From positions 71,438-135,437 of the forward strand of contig NZ_JBNGOT010000012.1 of the NCBI RefSeq assembly GCF_050589705.1: a stretch of DNA of 64,000 bases, in the 5' to 3' direction. The notes beneath the pieces are model-generated. The model was not told where the DNA came from. It saw only the letters and a program-made list of their open reading frames with translations, and searched no databases. The DNA comes from Sunxiuqinia rutila (lineage in GTDB: Bacteria > Bacteroidota > Bacteroidia > Bacteroidales > Prolixibacteraceae). The position numbers were made by a program, and so were the translations under genes. The stretch's first letter is position 1. Each line of letters opens with the position of its first letter. Shown here in pieces: positions 17,101 to 26,433 of the stretch.

Positions 17101-19389
17101 TCAATCCTCCTGAAGCAGCTCAATGTACCGGGCCAACTTCCTGCGGTATTCCAACAAATCTTGCGGATTTTTAGAATACGTCTTCTCGTCGAAAATGATT
17201 CCGGCAGGAAGTTCCAGGAGTTGCTCGGCCTCTTTAGCCAGCTTCTTCTTCTTTTTTCCGGAGGCCTGTTCAATTGCCTTTTTCAACAAAACCAGGTAAT
17301 CGTAATCTTCCAGGCCATCCCGCAGGATTTCCAGGCGCAAAGACGGAACCGGTCCTTCAATCCAGGCTTTACTTTTTACATTTGGTTCTTTGTTTGGCGG
17401 ATAAAAAAAGCGGCCGTCACCATTTCCCCAAATCGTTTGTTTTCCTTGTGGCCAGCCGTAACCAGTCACAAAAGACATCGGTTCCTCCCATGGATTCTGC
17501 AAATAACCTTTAGGCGAAGCCGACAGGGAGTTCCAAAAGTTGGTTGACCAAATCAGGATTCCTTTAAATTGAAATTTCCACGAAGCCCAAACCCACATTC
17601 TGAGGTTGACAGCGTCATGGTCAATAAATTCCGAAATCCAGGGCGACTTGGGCCAGCAACACAAGTAAGTCCAATATTCTAACCCACGTTCATTCAGCTT
17701 CCGAGCCTTTTCATGATCCAGTTTATGCCAGATTGTACAGCTAATATCGGTTACATCCGACAGGTCCTGTCCGGCCACATGTTCCGTCAGAAAAGTCGTT
17801 AGTTTGGGCGCATATTTTTTGATCATTTCGTTGCCTTCCCTCACAAAAGGGTAATCTTTGACATCGGGCTCATCAAACCAATAAATGTATTCTTTGCCCA
17901 ACCAACCTTTTTCTTCAAGATGCTGCTCTATTTGAACCAGGTAACGCTGCATAAGCTTTTCATATTCCACAGTTCCCTGTTCAAAGCCTTCAAAAACACC
18001 CGGCGTCCGGTCGTAATAAGTACCCCGCCCCATGCCTTTTAGTGCCAAACGAAAACCATTAAACCCAAATTCATCCAGGTAGCGTTCTCCTGCCTGATCA
18101 AAATCCGTAAAGTCCAGGTCGATGTTTATTTTTTCCAAATCAACTTCAAAATTTCCGGCCAACAAATGATTCTTCTCATTGCCGTCATTCAATTTTACAT
18201 CATCAAACCAGCATGTGCCAATGTATTCGCCCGTATAGGAATGAAAAACCGGGTACAGAAAAACCTTCAAAAACCGGGTTTCATCAGCAAGCTTGCTCAA
18301 GTTGAACGAATAAGCTTTCCAGGTATCCTCACCGGTAAATTCTTCCATCCGGTTTTCGTAAACCAATAGTTCCTTTTCGGCATTGTAGCACGCCACCTTG
18401 ACGCAAAACTGCTGCTCTTTTTCCTGTGTTTTTGCCCACCAGGATAATTCATATTTTGCATGGTTAACTTCAATAAAGTCCGATTCAGCAACCGGATCTT
18501 CGCTGCGACTTTCATCTTCAACTTTTAGCGCATACTTACCGGCATGCTTTTCCTTACTGTCGAAAAAGCCACCTTGCCAGAAAATTCCTGATACGGTTTC
18601 TTTAATTGGCGAAAATTCGAAGGGGTTGTACGGAGCCACTTTATAATTCTTAAACTCCTGCATGTAAAGATCAAATACTTTTTTCGAATCCTCCGGGTCA
18701 GTCAACTGATGATATTCGTTAACCGTATTCATATTTAAACCAAAGCCCGAACGCATGCTTGTTATTTTGGGCAGTGCAAAATCCCATACATTCAATTGAA
18801 TAGGAATACTTAGGTTCCACCCTTCAGCACTTAGATGCAAATTTCCATGGTAAGTTCCTGCCGGGGTTCCTTCCGGCGTTTTGACGGTCACCCAAAATGG
18901 CTGATTTTCGGCTCCAAAAAGAGTTACCGGTCCATCAACCAAAGGTAAGGGATCGGGCCACCACCCTTTGAAACTGTAATCATCCGTTGGCTTAGTCACC
19001 TTCACATAGTCCACCTTTCGAATACTAGCCTGCTCTGCCTCGACCCGACTTCCATCTTCATTTGTTAAGGAAGAAACGGTCAAGCGAAAGTTCTCTAGCC
19101 GTTGATTAGGCTTAATAACCACTAAAAATGATTCATATTCATTTTGAGCAGACCAAATTTTAATGGTGTCACCATCTTGCTCTGGAACAGGTGTATCCCG
19201 CATTACCTTATAAGCTCCTTCGGCCCACCAAACGGCACACTGCTCGTTGTTTTCAATTAAATAGCCATAGCCACCCGCATCTCGATGATAAGGGTCAACA
19301 ATGGTATTTTCCTGTGCCAGTCCTGAAGATGAGTAAGCTACCAAACTTAGCACAAAGCATAAAACATTTAGGTTTTTGAAGATTAGCAT
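17101..19389 (-). CDS. GH123-like (DUF4091) secreted glycoside hydrolase, possible beta-N-acetylgalactosaminidase
   Basis: The 762-aa protein has a Sec signal peptide (VAYSSSGLAQ). Beta-sandwich regions come first (to about 420, including an inserted carbohydrate-binding-like module near 270-420), then a TIM-barrel-like region. The adjacent acidic pair D506-E507 in YWFDEPD matches the Asp-Glu pair used for substrate-assisted catalysis by GH123. The C-terminal RLEILRDGLEDYDYL motif is the hallmark of the DUF4091/GH123 family. GH123 members remove beta-linked GalNAc from glycosphingolipids and other glycans. It lies between sulfatase genes. A second, shorter family member is at 30777-32543. The activity is inferred from the family and divergence is considerable. 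Confidence 0.78.
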   Translation of the reverse strand: MLIFKNLNVLCFVLSLVAYSSSGLAQENTIVDPYHRDAGGYGYLIENNEQCAVWWAEGAYKVMRDTPVPEQDGDTIKIWSAQNEYESFLVVIKPNQRLENFRLTVSSLTNEDGSRVEAEQASIRKVDYVKVTKPTDDYSFKGWWPDPLPLVDGPVTLFGAENQPFWVTVKTPEGTPAGTYHGNLHLSAEGWNLSIPIQLNVWDFALPKITSMRSGFGLNMNTVNEYHQLTDPEDSKKVFDLYMQEFKNYKVAPYNPFEFSPIKETVSGIFWQGGFFDSKEKHAGKYALKVEDESRSEDPVAESDFIEVNHAKYELSWWAKTQEKEQQFCVKVACYNAEKELLVYENRMEEFTGEDTWKAYSFNLSKLADETRFLKVFLYPVFHSYTGEYIGTCWFDDVKLNDGNEKNHLLAGNFEVDLEKINIDLDFTDFDQAGERYLDEFGFNGFRLALKGMGRGTYYDRTPGVFEGFEQGTVEYEKLMQRYLVQIEQHLEEKGWLGKEYIYWFDEPDVKDYPFVREGNEMIKKYAPKLTTFLTEHVAGQDLSDVTDISCTIWHKLDHEKARKLNERGLEYWTYLCCWPKSPWISEFIDHDAVNLRMWVWASWKFQFKGILIWSTNFWNSLSASPKGYLQNPWEEPMSFVTGYGWPQGKQTIWGNGDGRFFYPPNKEPNVKSKAWIEGPVPSLRLEILRDGLEDYDYLVLLKKAIEQASGKKKKKLAKEAEQLLELPAGIIFDEKTYSKNPQDLLEYRRKLARYIELLQED

Positions 19390-19470
19390 GGTGTTTATTC
19401 TTTTCTGAAATTGAATTGCTGGGCAGACAAATAGTGCCGGCCAACATCAAAAAACAGTACTCCCGAAACC

Positions 19471-21012
19471 TTAAAGAGCTCTGGCCTCATCGGGCCATGG
19501 CACTATCTTTCCGGTAGCTTTCAGAGTCGGACGCTGAGCATCTACACTTCTTAGGTAATTGCTCAACTTTTGAGCCAGTTCATTGACTTTCTCAGGCTTT
19601 GATTCCGCTAGATTTTGCTTTTCACCAATATCCTGAGGAATATTAAACAGTTCAAAATGCTGATCGCGATAGTAATAAATCAACTTCCAATCGCCACTTC
19701 GAATGGTACTTGTTGCTCCAATTCCTGGACCAGTTGGCCCCCAATTGTTTGGAAAATGCCAGAAAAGATCGCGGCCATCTGCCGTTGTTCCCTCATTCAC
19801 TAGCATAGGAACAAAGCTCTTTCCATCGACCGTTTGCACCGTTTGGTAATCATTTACACCAGCCATTTCTAAAATAGAGGGGAAAAAATCTTCAATCAGC
19901 AGGTAGTCATCACAGCTTGATTTTGCCTTTACTTTTCCGGGCCATTTAACAATCATTGGCTCGCGGATACCCCCTTCGTATGCTGAACCTTTACCGCTTT
20001 GCAAAGGGCTGTTGTGCGTGTGCAATTCTCCTGCTCGTGGACGAAGACTAAAACCACCATTATCGGACATAAACAGTACGATCGTATTATCGGCAATCCC
20101 TTTTTCATCCAGATAGTCCATTAAATCGACCAAGCTCTTGTCCATCGCTTCAACCATGGAAGCGTACTTTGCCTCAGACTCCGGCAAGCCCATATCCAGG
20201 TATTTCTGATAAAAACGTTGATCAGCATTCAACGGAATATGCACAGCATAATGAGCCATATAAAGGTAGAAAGGCTTTTCTGCAGCCAAAGCTTGATCCA
20301 TTGCCTTCTTGGCTTCAATCGTCAAAGCTTCTGTAACAAAAATCGAATCGCCATGGTATTTCTCCAAGCCGGGAACTCCCCATGGCTCGGTATGAACACC
20401 TTTTTCTTTATTGCCAAAATTCTGCTCACCTAAATAACTTCCTAAGCCTCCGGCAGCATGTCCTGCAATATTTACATCAAACCCACAGGTTAGCGGATTG
20501 GCTGAAGGTGTTGTCATGGCTCCAAAATGTGCCTTTCCACAATGAATGGTAAAGTACCCATTGTCCTGCAATATTTGTGGTAGCATAGTTGCCTGAACCG
20601 AATTTTCGATACTATCAACCGGTTGCACCCCATTGACATTCCATTCGGGATACTCCAACAGCTTGTGTTGTGCATCAACAGAGGCATTTCGGCGCAATGT
20701 CCAGTTGGTTACCCGGTGCCTTGCAGCATTCATTCCACTCATCAAACTTACGCGCGTGGGCGAACACACCGATGAAGCATAAGCTTGTGTAAAAAGCATT
20801 CCTTCCGATGCCAAACGCTCCATTCCTGGCGTATGATAACGTTCATTAAATGCTGTTTTTTCTTTCCAAAAAGGCACTGAGGTATCCTGCCACCCCATGT
20901 CATCAACTAAGAATAAGATGATATTTGGTTGTTGAACTTCCGGCTCGGAACATCCTGATAACAGTGAGGCTGCTGCCAAACAAGCTCCAGAATAGGCTTT
21001 AAGTAGTTTCAT
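19471..21012 (-). CDS. Family S1 sulfatase, lipoprotein (possibly S1_16-type)
   Basis: The 513-aa product has a lipobox (SLLSGC, Cys21), VDD at about 36-38, the formylglycine motif CSPTR with Cys83, and MSDNGG. The catalytic Lys motif reads GKAHFG instead of GKWHLG. The N-terminal MGWQDTS, the NAARHRVTNWTLR segment and the overall pattern recall exo-acting galactose/GalNAc-4-sulfatases (S1_16), which I suggest only tentatively. AACTACTCAA is found directly upstream of its ATG, as for the GH29 gene. It is 20 bp downstream of the EEP phosphatase gene, in the same direction. Confidence 0.88.
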   Translation of the reverse strand: MKLLKAYSGACLAAASLLSGCSEPEVQQPNIILFLVDDMGWQDTSVPFWKEKTAFNERYHTPGMERLASEGMLFTQAYASSVCSPTRVSLMSGMNAARHRVTNWTLRRNASVDAQHKLLEYPEWNVNGVQPVDSIENSVQATMLPQILQDNGYFTIHCGKAHFGAMTTPSANPLTCGFDVNIAGHAAGGLGSYLGEQNFGNKEKGVHTEPWGVPGLEKYHGDSIFVTEALTIEAKKAMDQALAAEKPFYLYMAHYAVHIPLNADQRFYQKYLDMGLPESEAKYASMVEAMDKSLVDLMDYLDEKGIADNTIVLFMSDNGGFSLRPRAGELHTHNSPLQSGKGSAYEGGIREPMIVKWPGKVKAKSSCDDYLLIEDFFPSILEMAGVNDYQTVQTVDGKSFVPMLVNEGTTADGRDLFWHFPNNWGPTGPGIGATSTIRSGDWKLIYYYRDQHFELFNIPQDIGEKQNLAESKPEKVNELAQKLSNYLRSVDAQRPTLKATGKIVPWPDEARAL

Positions 21013-21032
21013 TTTGAGTAGTTATTTTGGGT

Positions 21033-22115
21033 TTAATTCAGATCAAAGGTAGCTAAAACTGCTTTATGATCTGTTGGCCAAATACCTTTTGGGACCATTA
21101 TTGGGTCTTCTGTTTTATCAGGAACCCGCTCATTTCGCTCGATAGATCCCTTCGGTCCCACAATGGTCACTGCCTTCAAGCTAATCTTAGCATCTGGTTT
21201 GTAAAAGATAAAATCGATCCGATCCCGATCATCCGCATCCGGGCTCCAAGCCAATTTGCGAATGTCCACCAACGGATTATCTGCCGGAAAGGTAAATCCA
21301 GGATGCGTAATAGGATTGGGATAGACTTCCCGATAAACATCCTTAAATCCTGCCCGTTCCAGAGCTTTCGTATTGTGCCACTCCATGACCACACCATGAT
21401 GGTCAAACAAATCTTTTGTCGCTTCTGTCCAGTCGAGATGAGAAGGCTCATTAAAATCGCCTCCCAGCATAGCCAGGCGTCCATTTCTTTGTTCCTTTTC
21501 AGCATCTTCAATGACCGCCCGGATCGCTTCATCACGCATTGATTTCAGGTTGTATTTAGCAATCACCGCCGTATCGGTAACAATTGCATCCAACTTTTTC
21601 CAAGTTGACCCATCATATCCACGGGGCAGGTAAAGGCTACAATGCCTGTAATCGAGATGGGCACTATAAAATGCGATTTCGGTACCTTCCACATCAATGA
21701 TTGCCTTGGTTACTGATCCCTGATCATTTTTAACCGGAAATAAAGCCTCTTGCTTAACAATTGGATAGCGCGATAAAATACCCGTGTCCTGGCTTCTCTG
21801 AGAATAAAAGGTATAGCCACGATCTTCCAAATCCTTGACTAGCCGTCCTGCTAAACTGATGTCGTCATAGTTTCGAACCTCACTTAGTGCAATCAGATCA
21901 GCATCCAGTCGAATCACTTCATCCAAAATGGCAGGGTAACCATTTTCGACCACAGTACCTTCCTGCCAAATATTAAATTGCAAGACTTTCAGTTCTCGTC
22001 CTTGAGCGGTATTTAAATACCCGCTCAAGGCAAAGAACAATAACAAAAAGAATGTTTTTATATTATGAGAAGCAAACCATTGTTTTCTCCTCGAAGAATC
22101 TATTTTTTCGAACAT
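21033..22115 (-). CDS. Secreted endonuclease/exonuclease/phosphatase (EEP) family protein
   Basis: The 360-aa protein has an N-terminal hydrophobic segment (FFLLLFFALSGYLNTAQG, about 21-38), implying export. All EEP core motifs are present: QFNIW, ALSEVR, the AHLD histidine, GGDFNEPSHLDW, DRDRIDFIFY and the terminal PTDHKAVLATF. EEP proteins cleave phosphodiesters or phosphomonoesters; secreted bacterial members include sphingomyelinase-like and phosphoinositide-type enzymes. The gene is 11 bp downstream of the GH29 fucosidase gene in a PUL, so a glycan- or glycolipid-linked phosphate is the likely target. A paralogue fused to a LamG-like domain is at 26434-28014. The fold is certain, the substrate unknown. 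Confidence 0.85.
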   Translation of the reverse strand: MFEKIDSSRRKQWFASHNIKTFFLLLFFALSGYLNTAQGRELKVLQFNIWQEGTVVENGYPAILDEVIRLDADLIALSEVRNYDDISLAGRLVKDLEDRGYTFYSQRSQDTGILSRYPIVKQEALFPVKNDQGSVTKAIIDVEGTEIAFYSAHLDYRHCSLYLPRGYDGSTWKKLDAIVTDTAVIAKYNLKSMRDEAIRAVIEDAEKEQRNGRLAMLGGDFNEPSHLDWTEATKDLFDHHGVVMEWHNTKALERAGFKDVYREVYPNPITHPGFTFPADNPLVDIRKLAWSPDADDRDRIDFIFYKPDAKISLKAVTIVGPKGSIERNERVPDKTEDPIMVPKGIWPTDHKAVLATFDLN

Positions 22116-22126
22116 CTCCCAAGCAC

Positions 22127-24358
22127 TTACTTCGTTTTCAAAAAGTCAATTTCGGCAATCGCTGCAGCTTTATTTCCTCCGGCAATAACCCGAGATTCAA
22201 TTCGGAAAAAACGTGTAGATACGGACGCATTAAAATAATGAGTCCTGGGAGTCGGATCATTGATCAAGTTCCCAAACTTGAAGGGTTCAAGCGTTCTCCA
22301 GCTTTTACCGTCCGTGCTTGTTTTGATCAGTCCTTCTTCAATCATGCCATCAGCATTGGCTGTTTGAGGCGTATAAACGAAACCTGTCAGGGTTTGTTCC
22401 TGTCCCAAGTCAATGGCTAAAAAGTGAGCGCCATTTCGTGTCGAAGTCCAGTAGGTTTGGCTATTTTCATCGAAAGCCATTGTGCCAACATGCCCGTCAG
22501 CTTCCTGATCAGTACCAACCAGTTTCCAGTCTTTCTTGATAATACCGAAGGTTTTTTCGGCCACACTACCCGACTGGTCTTTGGTAAATGAGCGGGCTTT
22601 TACTTGTCCTGACTCATGTAAGAATGGAGCGGTATACAATTTTGAAGTGTTGGTCGGCTCACTTCCATCCAGAGTATAACGAATTTCCAGGTCACTATTG
22701 ATATTTTTTGAAATGTCCTCACCATGAGGTTTCCAACCAAAATCATGTTTCTTCGGCTCAATGGTCAACTGACCATCAATGCTCCGGGTGAAAGCGAGTT
22801 GTGGTGGACGGTTTTTATAATAATGAACGGAAATTTTGGCAATAGCTGGGGCCATACGCGATTCTAAGATTCGCAAACGCCATTTTGAAGTGGTCACTGT
22901 TGGGAAACGTAAGATACGTTTGTAGCCCACATTGGTCGCCGATGCAACTTCTTGCCATTGGTTATCAATCCAAGCATCCAACGCGTGTTTCTCAATACGC
23001 TCGCTATGGCTGGCAATGGCCTCCTGAATAACAAAGCGGTTAGCTTCCACTTCCGAAGGCATGGTAATTTCAATGGCCTTTTCATCATCTGCAAGCAATT
23101 CGTATGAGTTTGGATCATTATCCAACACCTCTGCAGGACCTTTAGCTCCTTTTAGCAGATCGGTGCCATAGGTTTGCTCAATGCGTTTCCCAACTTCCTC
23201 CAAAACCTGAACATCTTCGTCTGAAAAACGACCTTGACGATTCGGCGGAATATTGAGTAGGAAAATGGAGTTTCCACCAACTGAACGCTCGTACATGTCA
23301 AACACATCATCGGCACTACGCACTTTTTGCTTGGTGTCATCTCGATAGAACCAACCTTCGCGAATAGATGTATTGGTTTCTGCTGGTTGATAATGCAAAA
23401 ATTTACCTTTGACCAGATCATCACGGCTACCCAATGACGTTGCCGTAAGATCGCCAAAACTCCCCATCTTATTAGGATCTTCCTGATAAGGAATCACGTT
23501 CCATTCGGTATCACGCGTTTGTCCGGCTTCGTTCCCACACCACCGGATATCTTCACGACCAAAAATAACCGCTTCCGGGGCCAGTTTATGAATTAACTCT
23601 TTCCAAGCCATATAATCGTAGGTTTGACCGCCTTTACGCTTGGGGTGGGCCCCATCAAACCAGACTTCATGAACCGGACCATACTCAGTCAGCAACTCGA
23701 ACAATTGGTTCAGAAAATATTCATTGTAATCGTCCACCGTGAATTTAAAGGTGGTTTTATTTTCGAACGGGCGTCCTTCAACCGGGCGAGGAATGACACG
23801 CTCCGTCTTTTTACTCAGGTTTCCATACAATCCTTCCGGGTTTTCAATCTGAAATAAATCGGCAGGAGAAAGGTAGACGCCTAACTTCAAACCATATTTT
23901 TCGCATGACTCGGCCAATTCTTTTAACACATCGCCTTTACCATCTTTAAATGGAGAAGACATGATTCCATGCTCGGTATATCGGCTTTGCCACAGGCAAA
24001 AACCATCATGGTGCTTGGCCGTAAAGATCACTTTAGTCATTCCGGCAGCTTTCATCGCCTTACACCATTGGTCGGTATCCAGTTCCCGAAGGTCAAAAAC
24101 CTTAGGATCTTCCATGCCATTCCCCCACTCCATTCGGGTAAACGTATTGGGACCAAAATGGATAAACGCAATGAATTCATCACTTAAGGCATCCATTTGA
24201 TTGGGTGTTGGGACAACATGAGCAGCTTTAAGGATAATTGAATCCTTGGTGTCATCAGCATCAACTGCAATTGTGTTGGCTGTCTTCATCATCAGCCCCG
24301 AGGGCTTTGTACAGCCCAAAACCGCAGCTAATAGAAAAAGAGAAATGGTTCTTTTCAT
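22127..24358 (-). CDS. GH29-family alpha-L-fucosidase with chitobiase-like and F5/8 C-type domains, lipoprotein
   Basis: The 743-aa product has a lipobox (AAVLGC, Cys16). A GH29 TIM barrel (about 45-360) shows FIHFGPNTF, TAKHHDGFCLW and the nucleophile motif EVWFDGA with Asp235. It is followed by a beta-rich region, a chitobiase/hexosaminidase C-terminal-like module (IRYTLDGSEPTN, about 565-615) and a C-terminal discoidin-like (F5/8 type C) domain, which usually binds galactose-type sugars. It would release alpha-linked L-fucose, here possibly O-methylated. Two copies of AACTACTCAA precede the start codon. It is translationally close to the EEP gene (11 bp). Confidence 0.9.
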   Translation of the reverse strand: MKRTISLFLLAAVLGCTKPSGLMMKTANTIAVDADDTKDSIILKAAHVVPTPNQMDALSDEFIAFIHFGPNTFTRMEWGNGMEDPKVFDLRELDTDQWCKAMKAAGMTKVIFTAKHHDGFCLWQSRYTEHGIMSSPFKDGKGDVLKELAESCEKYGLKLGVYLSPADLFQIENPEGLYGNLSKKTERVIPRPVEGRPFENKTTFKFTVDDYNEYFLNQLFELLTEYGPVHEVWFDGAHPKRKGGQTYDYMAWKELIHKLAPEAVIFGREDIRWCGNEAGQTRDTEWNVIPYQEDPNKMGSFGDLTATSLGSRDDLVKGKFLHYQPAETNTSIREGWFYRDDTKQKVRSADDVFDMYERSVGGNSIFLLNIPPNRQGRFSDEDVQVLEEVGKRIEQTYGTDLLKGAKGPAEVLDNDPNSYELLADDEKAIEITMPSEVEANRFVIQEAIASHSERIEKHALDAWIDNQWQEVASATNVGYKRILRFPTVTTSKWRLRILESRMAPAIAKISVHYYKNRPPQLAFTRSIDGQLTIEPKKHDFGWKPHGEDISKNINSDLEIRYTLDGSEPTNTSKLYTAPFLHESGQVKARSFTKDQSGSVAEKTFGIIKKDWKLVGTDQEADGHVGTMAFDENSQTYWTSTRNGAHFLAIDLGQEQTLTGFVYTPQTANADGMIEEGLIKTSTDGKSWRTLEPFKFGNLINDPTPRTHYFNASVSTRFFRIESRVIAGGNKAAAIAEIDFLKTK

Positions 24359-24383
24359 TGAGTAGTTTTTTAATTGAGTAGTT
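24358..24383 (-). repeat. Duplicated AACTACTCAA leader motif before the GH29 gene
   Basis: On the minus strand, AACTACTCAA occurs at 24383-24374 and again at 24367-24358, the second copy running into the ATG. The same 10-mer stands before the sulfatase start at 21012 (21023-21014). Confidence 0.6.
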
Positions 24384-24420
24384 AAAATTTATTTAAGCCT
24401 ATAAAACTATTGTTCTATTT

Positions 24421-25326
24421 TTAATTTTCAAAGATGAAAGAAGGAACTTTCCCAATCCAGGCAGCTGGCTGTTCACATTGAAACAAATTTGCGATTGTTG
24501 CAGCAGTATTCACGGTATTGTTGGGAGCTGTCATTTGCGCACCTCGCTTGATTCCCGGACCAGCAATACACCAAGGGACTTCCATCTCTGTTGGGCTTAC
24601 GCCACCATGGCCATTCCCTCTTCCGCCGTGATCTGAAACAAACAGGAAGTGAGTATCCTCATACAATCCTTTGGCTTTTAATTCGTCCAGGAATAGGCCA
24701 ATATTTACGTCCGCCTCCTCAATGGATTGAATGTATTCAGGCGACATCCAGCCATGGCGATGTCCGGCATGGTCAGTATGGACCGAGTATAGAAACACAC
24801 AAGTTGGCTTCTCCTTATTTTCATCGATGAAATCCAAAGCTTTCTGATAATTCTCCACATAACCATCGTTTTCTAAAAAGCTAACTTCATCAATATATTC
24901 CTGATTATACGGAAATACCAGCGGCCCCCAGTTGTAGTAAAAAGCCGTTTTGGCTTCGGGAAGTTGTTTTTTCAAAACTTCAAAAATTGAAGGATAATAA
25001 CCCGCATTGTCCTTCTGAACGGCAGGCAGTTTAATGTTTTCCAGCGTCCAGTCGTTTCCAACAACACCATGTTGCTCGGGGCCACTGCCCGTTAAATGGC
25101 TGGTCCAGTTTGGAAGTGTTACCGATGGCATGACAGCACGTGTTGATAGAGACAGCACCCCTTCTTTGGCTAAGCGGTCAATATTCGGATGTTTAGCTGT
25201 TTGATAGCCTTCAATGCTAATGCCATCCAATGCAATCATCACCACCCGCTTTGCTGCGGGCTGCTTCGTGCAAGAAGTCAGTATTGCTATACCGACCAGT
25301 AGTAGTAAAATAGTTTTTGTTCGCAT
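24421..25326 (-). CDS. Type I phosphodiesterase/nucleotide pyrophosphatase (NPP/alkaline phosphatase superfamily) lipoprotein
   Basis: The 301-aa protein has a lipobox (AILTSC, Cys19), metal-ligand Asp in MIALDG, the nucleophile Thr in PSVTLPNW, and metal-site motifs HTDHAGHRHG and SDHGGRGNGHGG. Unlike the sulfatases here, it uses Thr, which is the NPP-type phosphodiesterase signature. Substrates in this family include nucleotides, choline-phosphate lipids and phosphodiester-linked sugars. It is one of five phosphoesterases in a row in the PUL and is 13 bp downstream of a metallophosphoesterase gene. The class is well supported and the substrate is open. Confidence 0.85.
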   Translation of the reverse strand: MRTKTILLLLVGIAILTSCTKQPAAKRVVMIALDGISIEGYQTAKHPNIDRLAKEGVLSLSTRAVMPSVTLPNWTSHLTGSGPEQHGVVGNDWTLENIKLPAVQKDNAGYYPSIFEVLKKQLPEAKTAFYYNWGPLVFPYNQEYIDEVSFLENDGYVENYQKALDFIDENKEKPTCVFLYSVHTDHAGHRHGWMSPEYIQSIEEADVNIGLFLDELKAKGLYEDTHFLFVSDHGGRGNGHGGVSPTEMEVPWCIAGPGIKRGAQMTAPNNTVNTAATIANLFQCEQPAAWIGKVPSFIFEN

Positions 25327-25339
25327 TTGATTTGTCGTT

Positions 25340-26296
25340 TTAGTACTTAATTTTTCGATTAGATATTACCGGCACTACAGGACTGTTTTTCGCCTGCTCG
25401 GGAAAGCCCAATTCGTCCGGACCTGGGCCTATAAACTGGCTTTGAACACCTTCAATTTGAATCTTCCTTTTGTCAAGCTCAACAAAAGCAAACAAAGGTT
25501 TCTCGTATGGGGCCGTATATTTTATCCAGGGATATTTTTCATCAATTTCCTGGCTATAGCGAATCGTTTGATAATCGCCTCCCAACCAGCTGTATGACAT
25601 GCTGTTTATCTGGATATAATAAATTCCATTGATGGTGCATGCATAGTCGGTATGGTGGTGTCCACTGAAGCAAGCAATCACTTTATCAGCTTTTTCCAGA
25701 ATAGCCCGAACCTGCTCTTGATTTTCAATGCCCAAGTCCTCATTCTCAAGACTCTGATGAGATAAAACGATACAGGGCAAATTGGTTGCTTTCAAATCAT
25801 TTCCCAGCCACTGAAGTTGCTCTTTCCCCACAAAACGGGCATAGCCCTTCGCCTTATCAGGAGATGGGTTTTGATCATTTCCATCCAGTACAATAAAATG
25901 ATAACCATTCTGATCAAACGAATAATATTTGGAGTCAGCACCCCAAAAATCCAGTACCTGCTCACGCGAAAAGCCGCCATCCATATCGTGGTTGCCAATT
26001 ACATGGTACTTTGCTCCATCGTATTCATTAAAAATACCAAGGAACTCCTTGTTTTGCTCATAAGGACGGCAAAAATCACCCAACTGAATAATAAAATCCA
26101 GGTTTTGTTTGGATGCCTCATCAATAAAAGTTTGCAAGCGCTCGTCTGCGTCATGCATGATGTCTTTGTGAACATCGGCACACACACCAAATCGAACACG
26201 CTTTTTAGAGCCACTTGTCATTGCATTTACTCCAAGAGGCAGCATGAGAATACCTGCTCCTCCAAAACCATATCGTATAAATTCTCTTCTTTTCAT
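25340..26296 (-). CDS. Exported calcineurin-like metallophosphoesterase
   Basis: The 318-aa protein starts with a Tat-like signal (KRREFIRYGFGGAGI). It has the complete calcineurin-like metal site: CADVH, LGDF, VIGNHD, VLSHQS and SGHHH. It would hydrolyse phosphomonoesters or phosphodiesters in the periplasm. The gene is 13 bp upstream of the NPP-type phosphodiesterase gene, so the two probably act in sequence, one on a diester and one on the product. The natural substrate is not readable from sequence. Confidence 0.87.
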   Translation of the reverse strand: MKRREFIRYGFGGAGILMLPLGVNAMTSGSKKRVRFGVCADVHKDIMHDADERLQTFIDEASKQNLDFIIQLGDFCRPYEQNKEFLGIFNEYDGAKYHVIGNHDMDGGFSREQVLDFWGADSKYYSFDQNGYHFIVLDGNDQNPSPDKAKGYARFVGKEQLQWLGNDLKATNLPCIVLSHQSLENEDLGIENQEQVRAILEKADKVIACFSGHHHTDYACTINGIYYIQINSMSYSWLGGDYQTIRYSQEIDEKYPWIKYTAPYEKPLFAFVELDKRKIQIEGVQSQFIGPGPDELGFPEQAKNSPVVPVISNRKIKY

Positions 26297-26433
26297 GTGT
26301 TTTAAAAGATATTAGCTATCGGATATTAGACTGTAAATAATCGAACCTTCTTCGACTTGAAAATCAACTCATCTGTCATATTATCCTAAGTGTTCATTTC
26401 TTCGAAATTAATCTGCTCATTGATTGATTTAAA

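Noticed and set aside
24421..25326. Fifth sulfatase in the PUL
   Set aside because: The nucleophile region is PSVTLPNW with Thr and no CxPxR, so it is an NPP-type phosphodiesterase.
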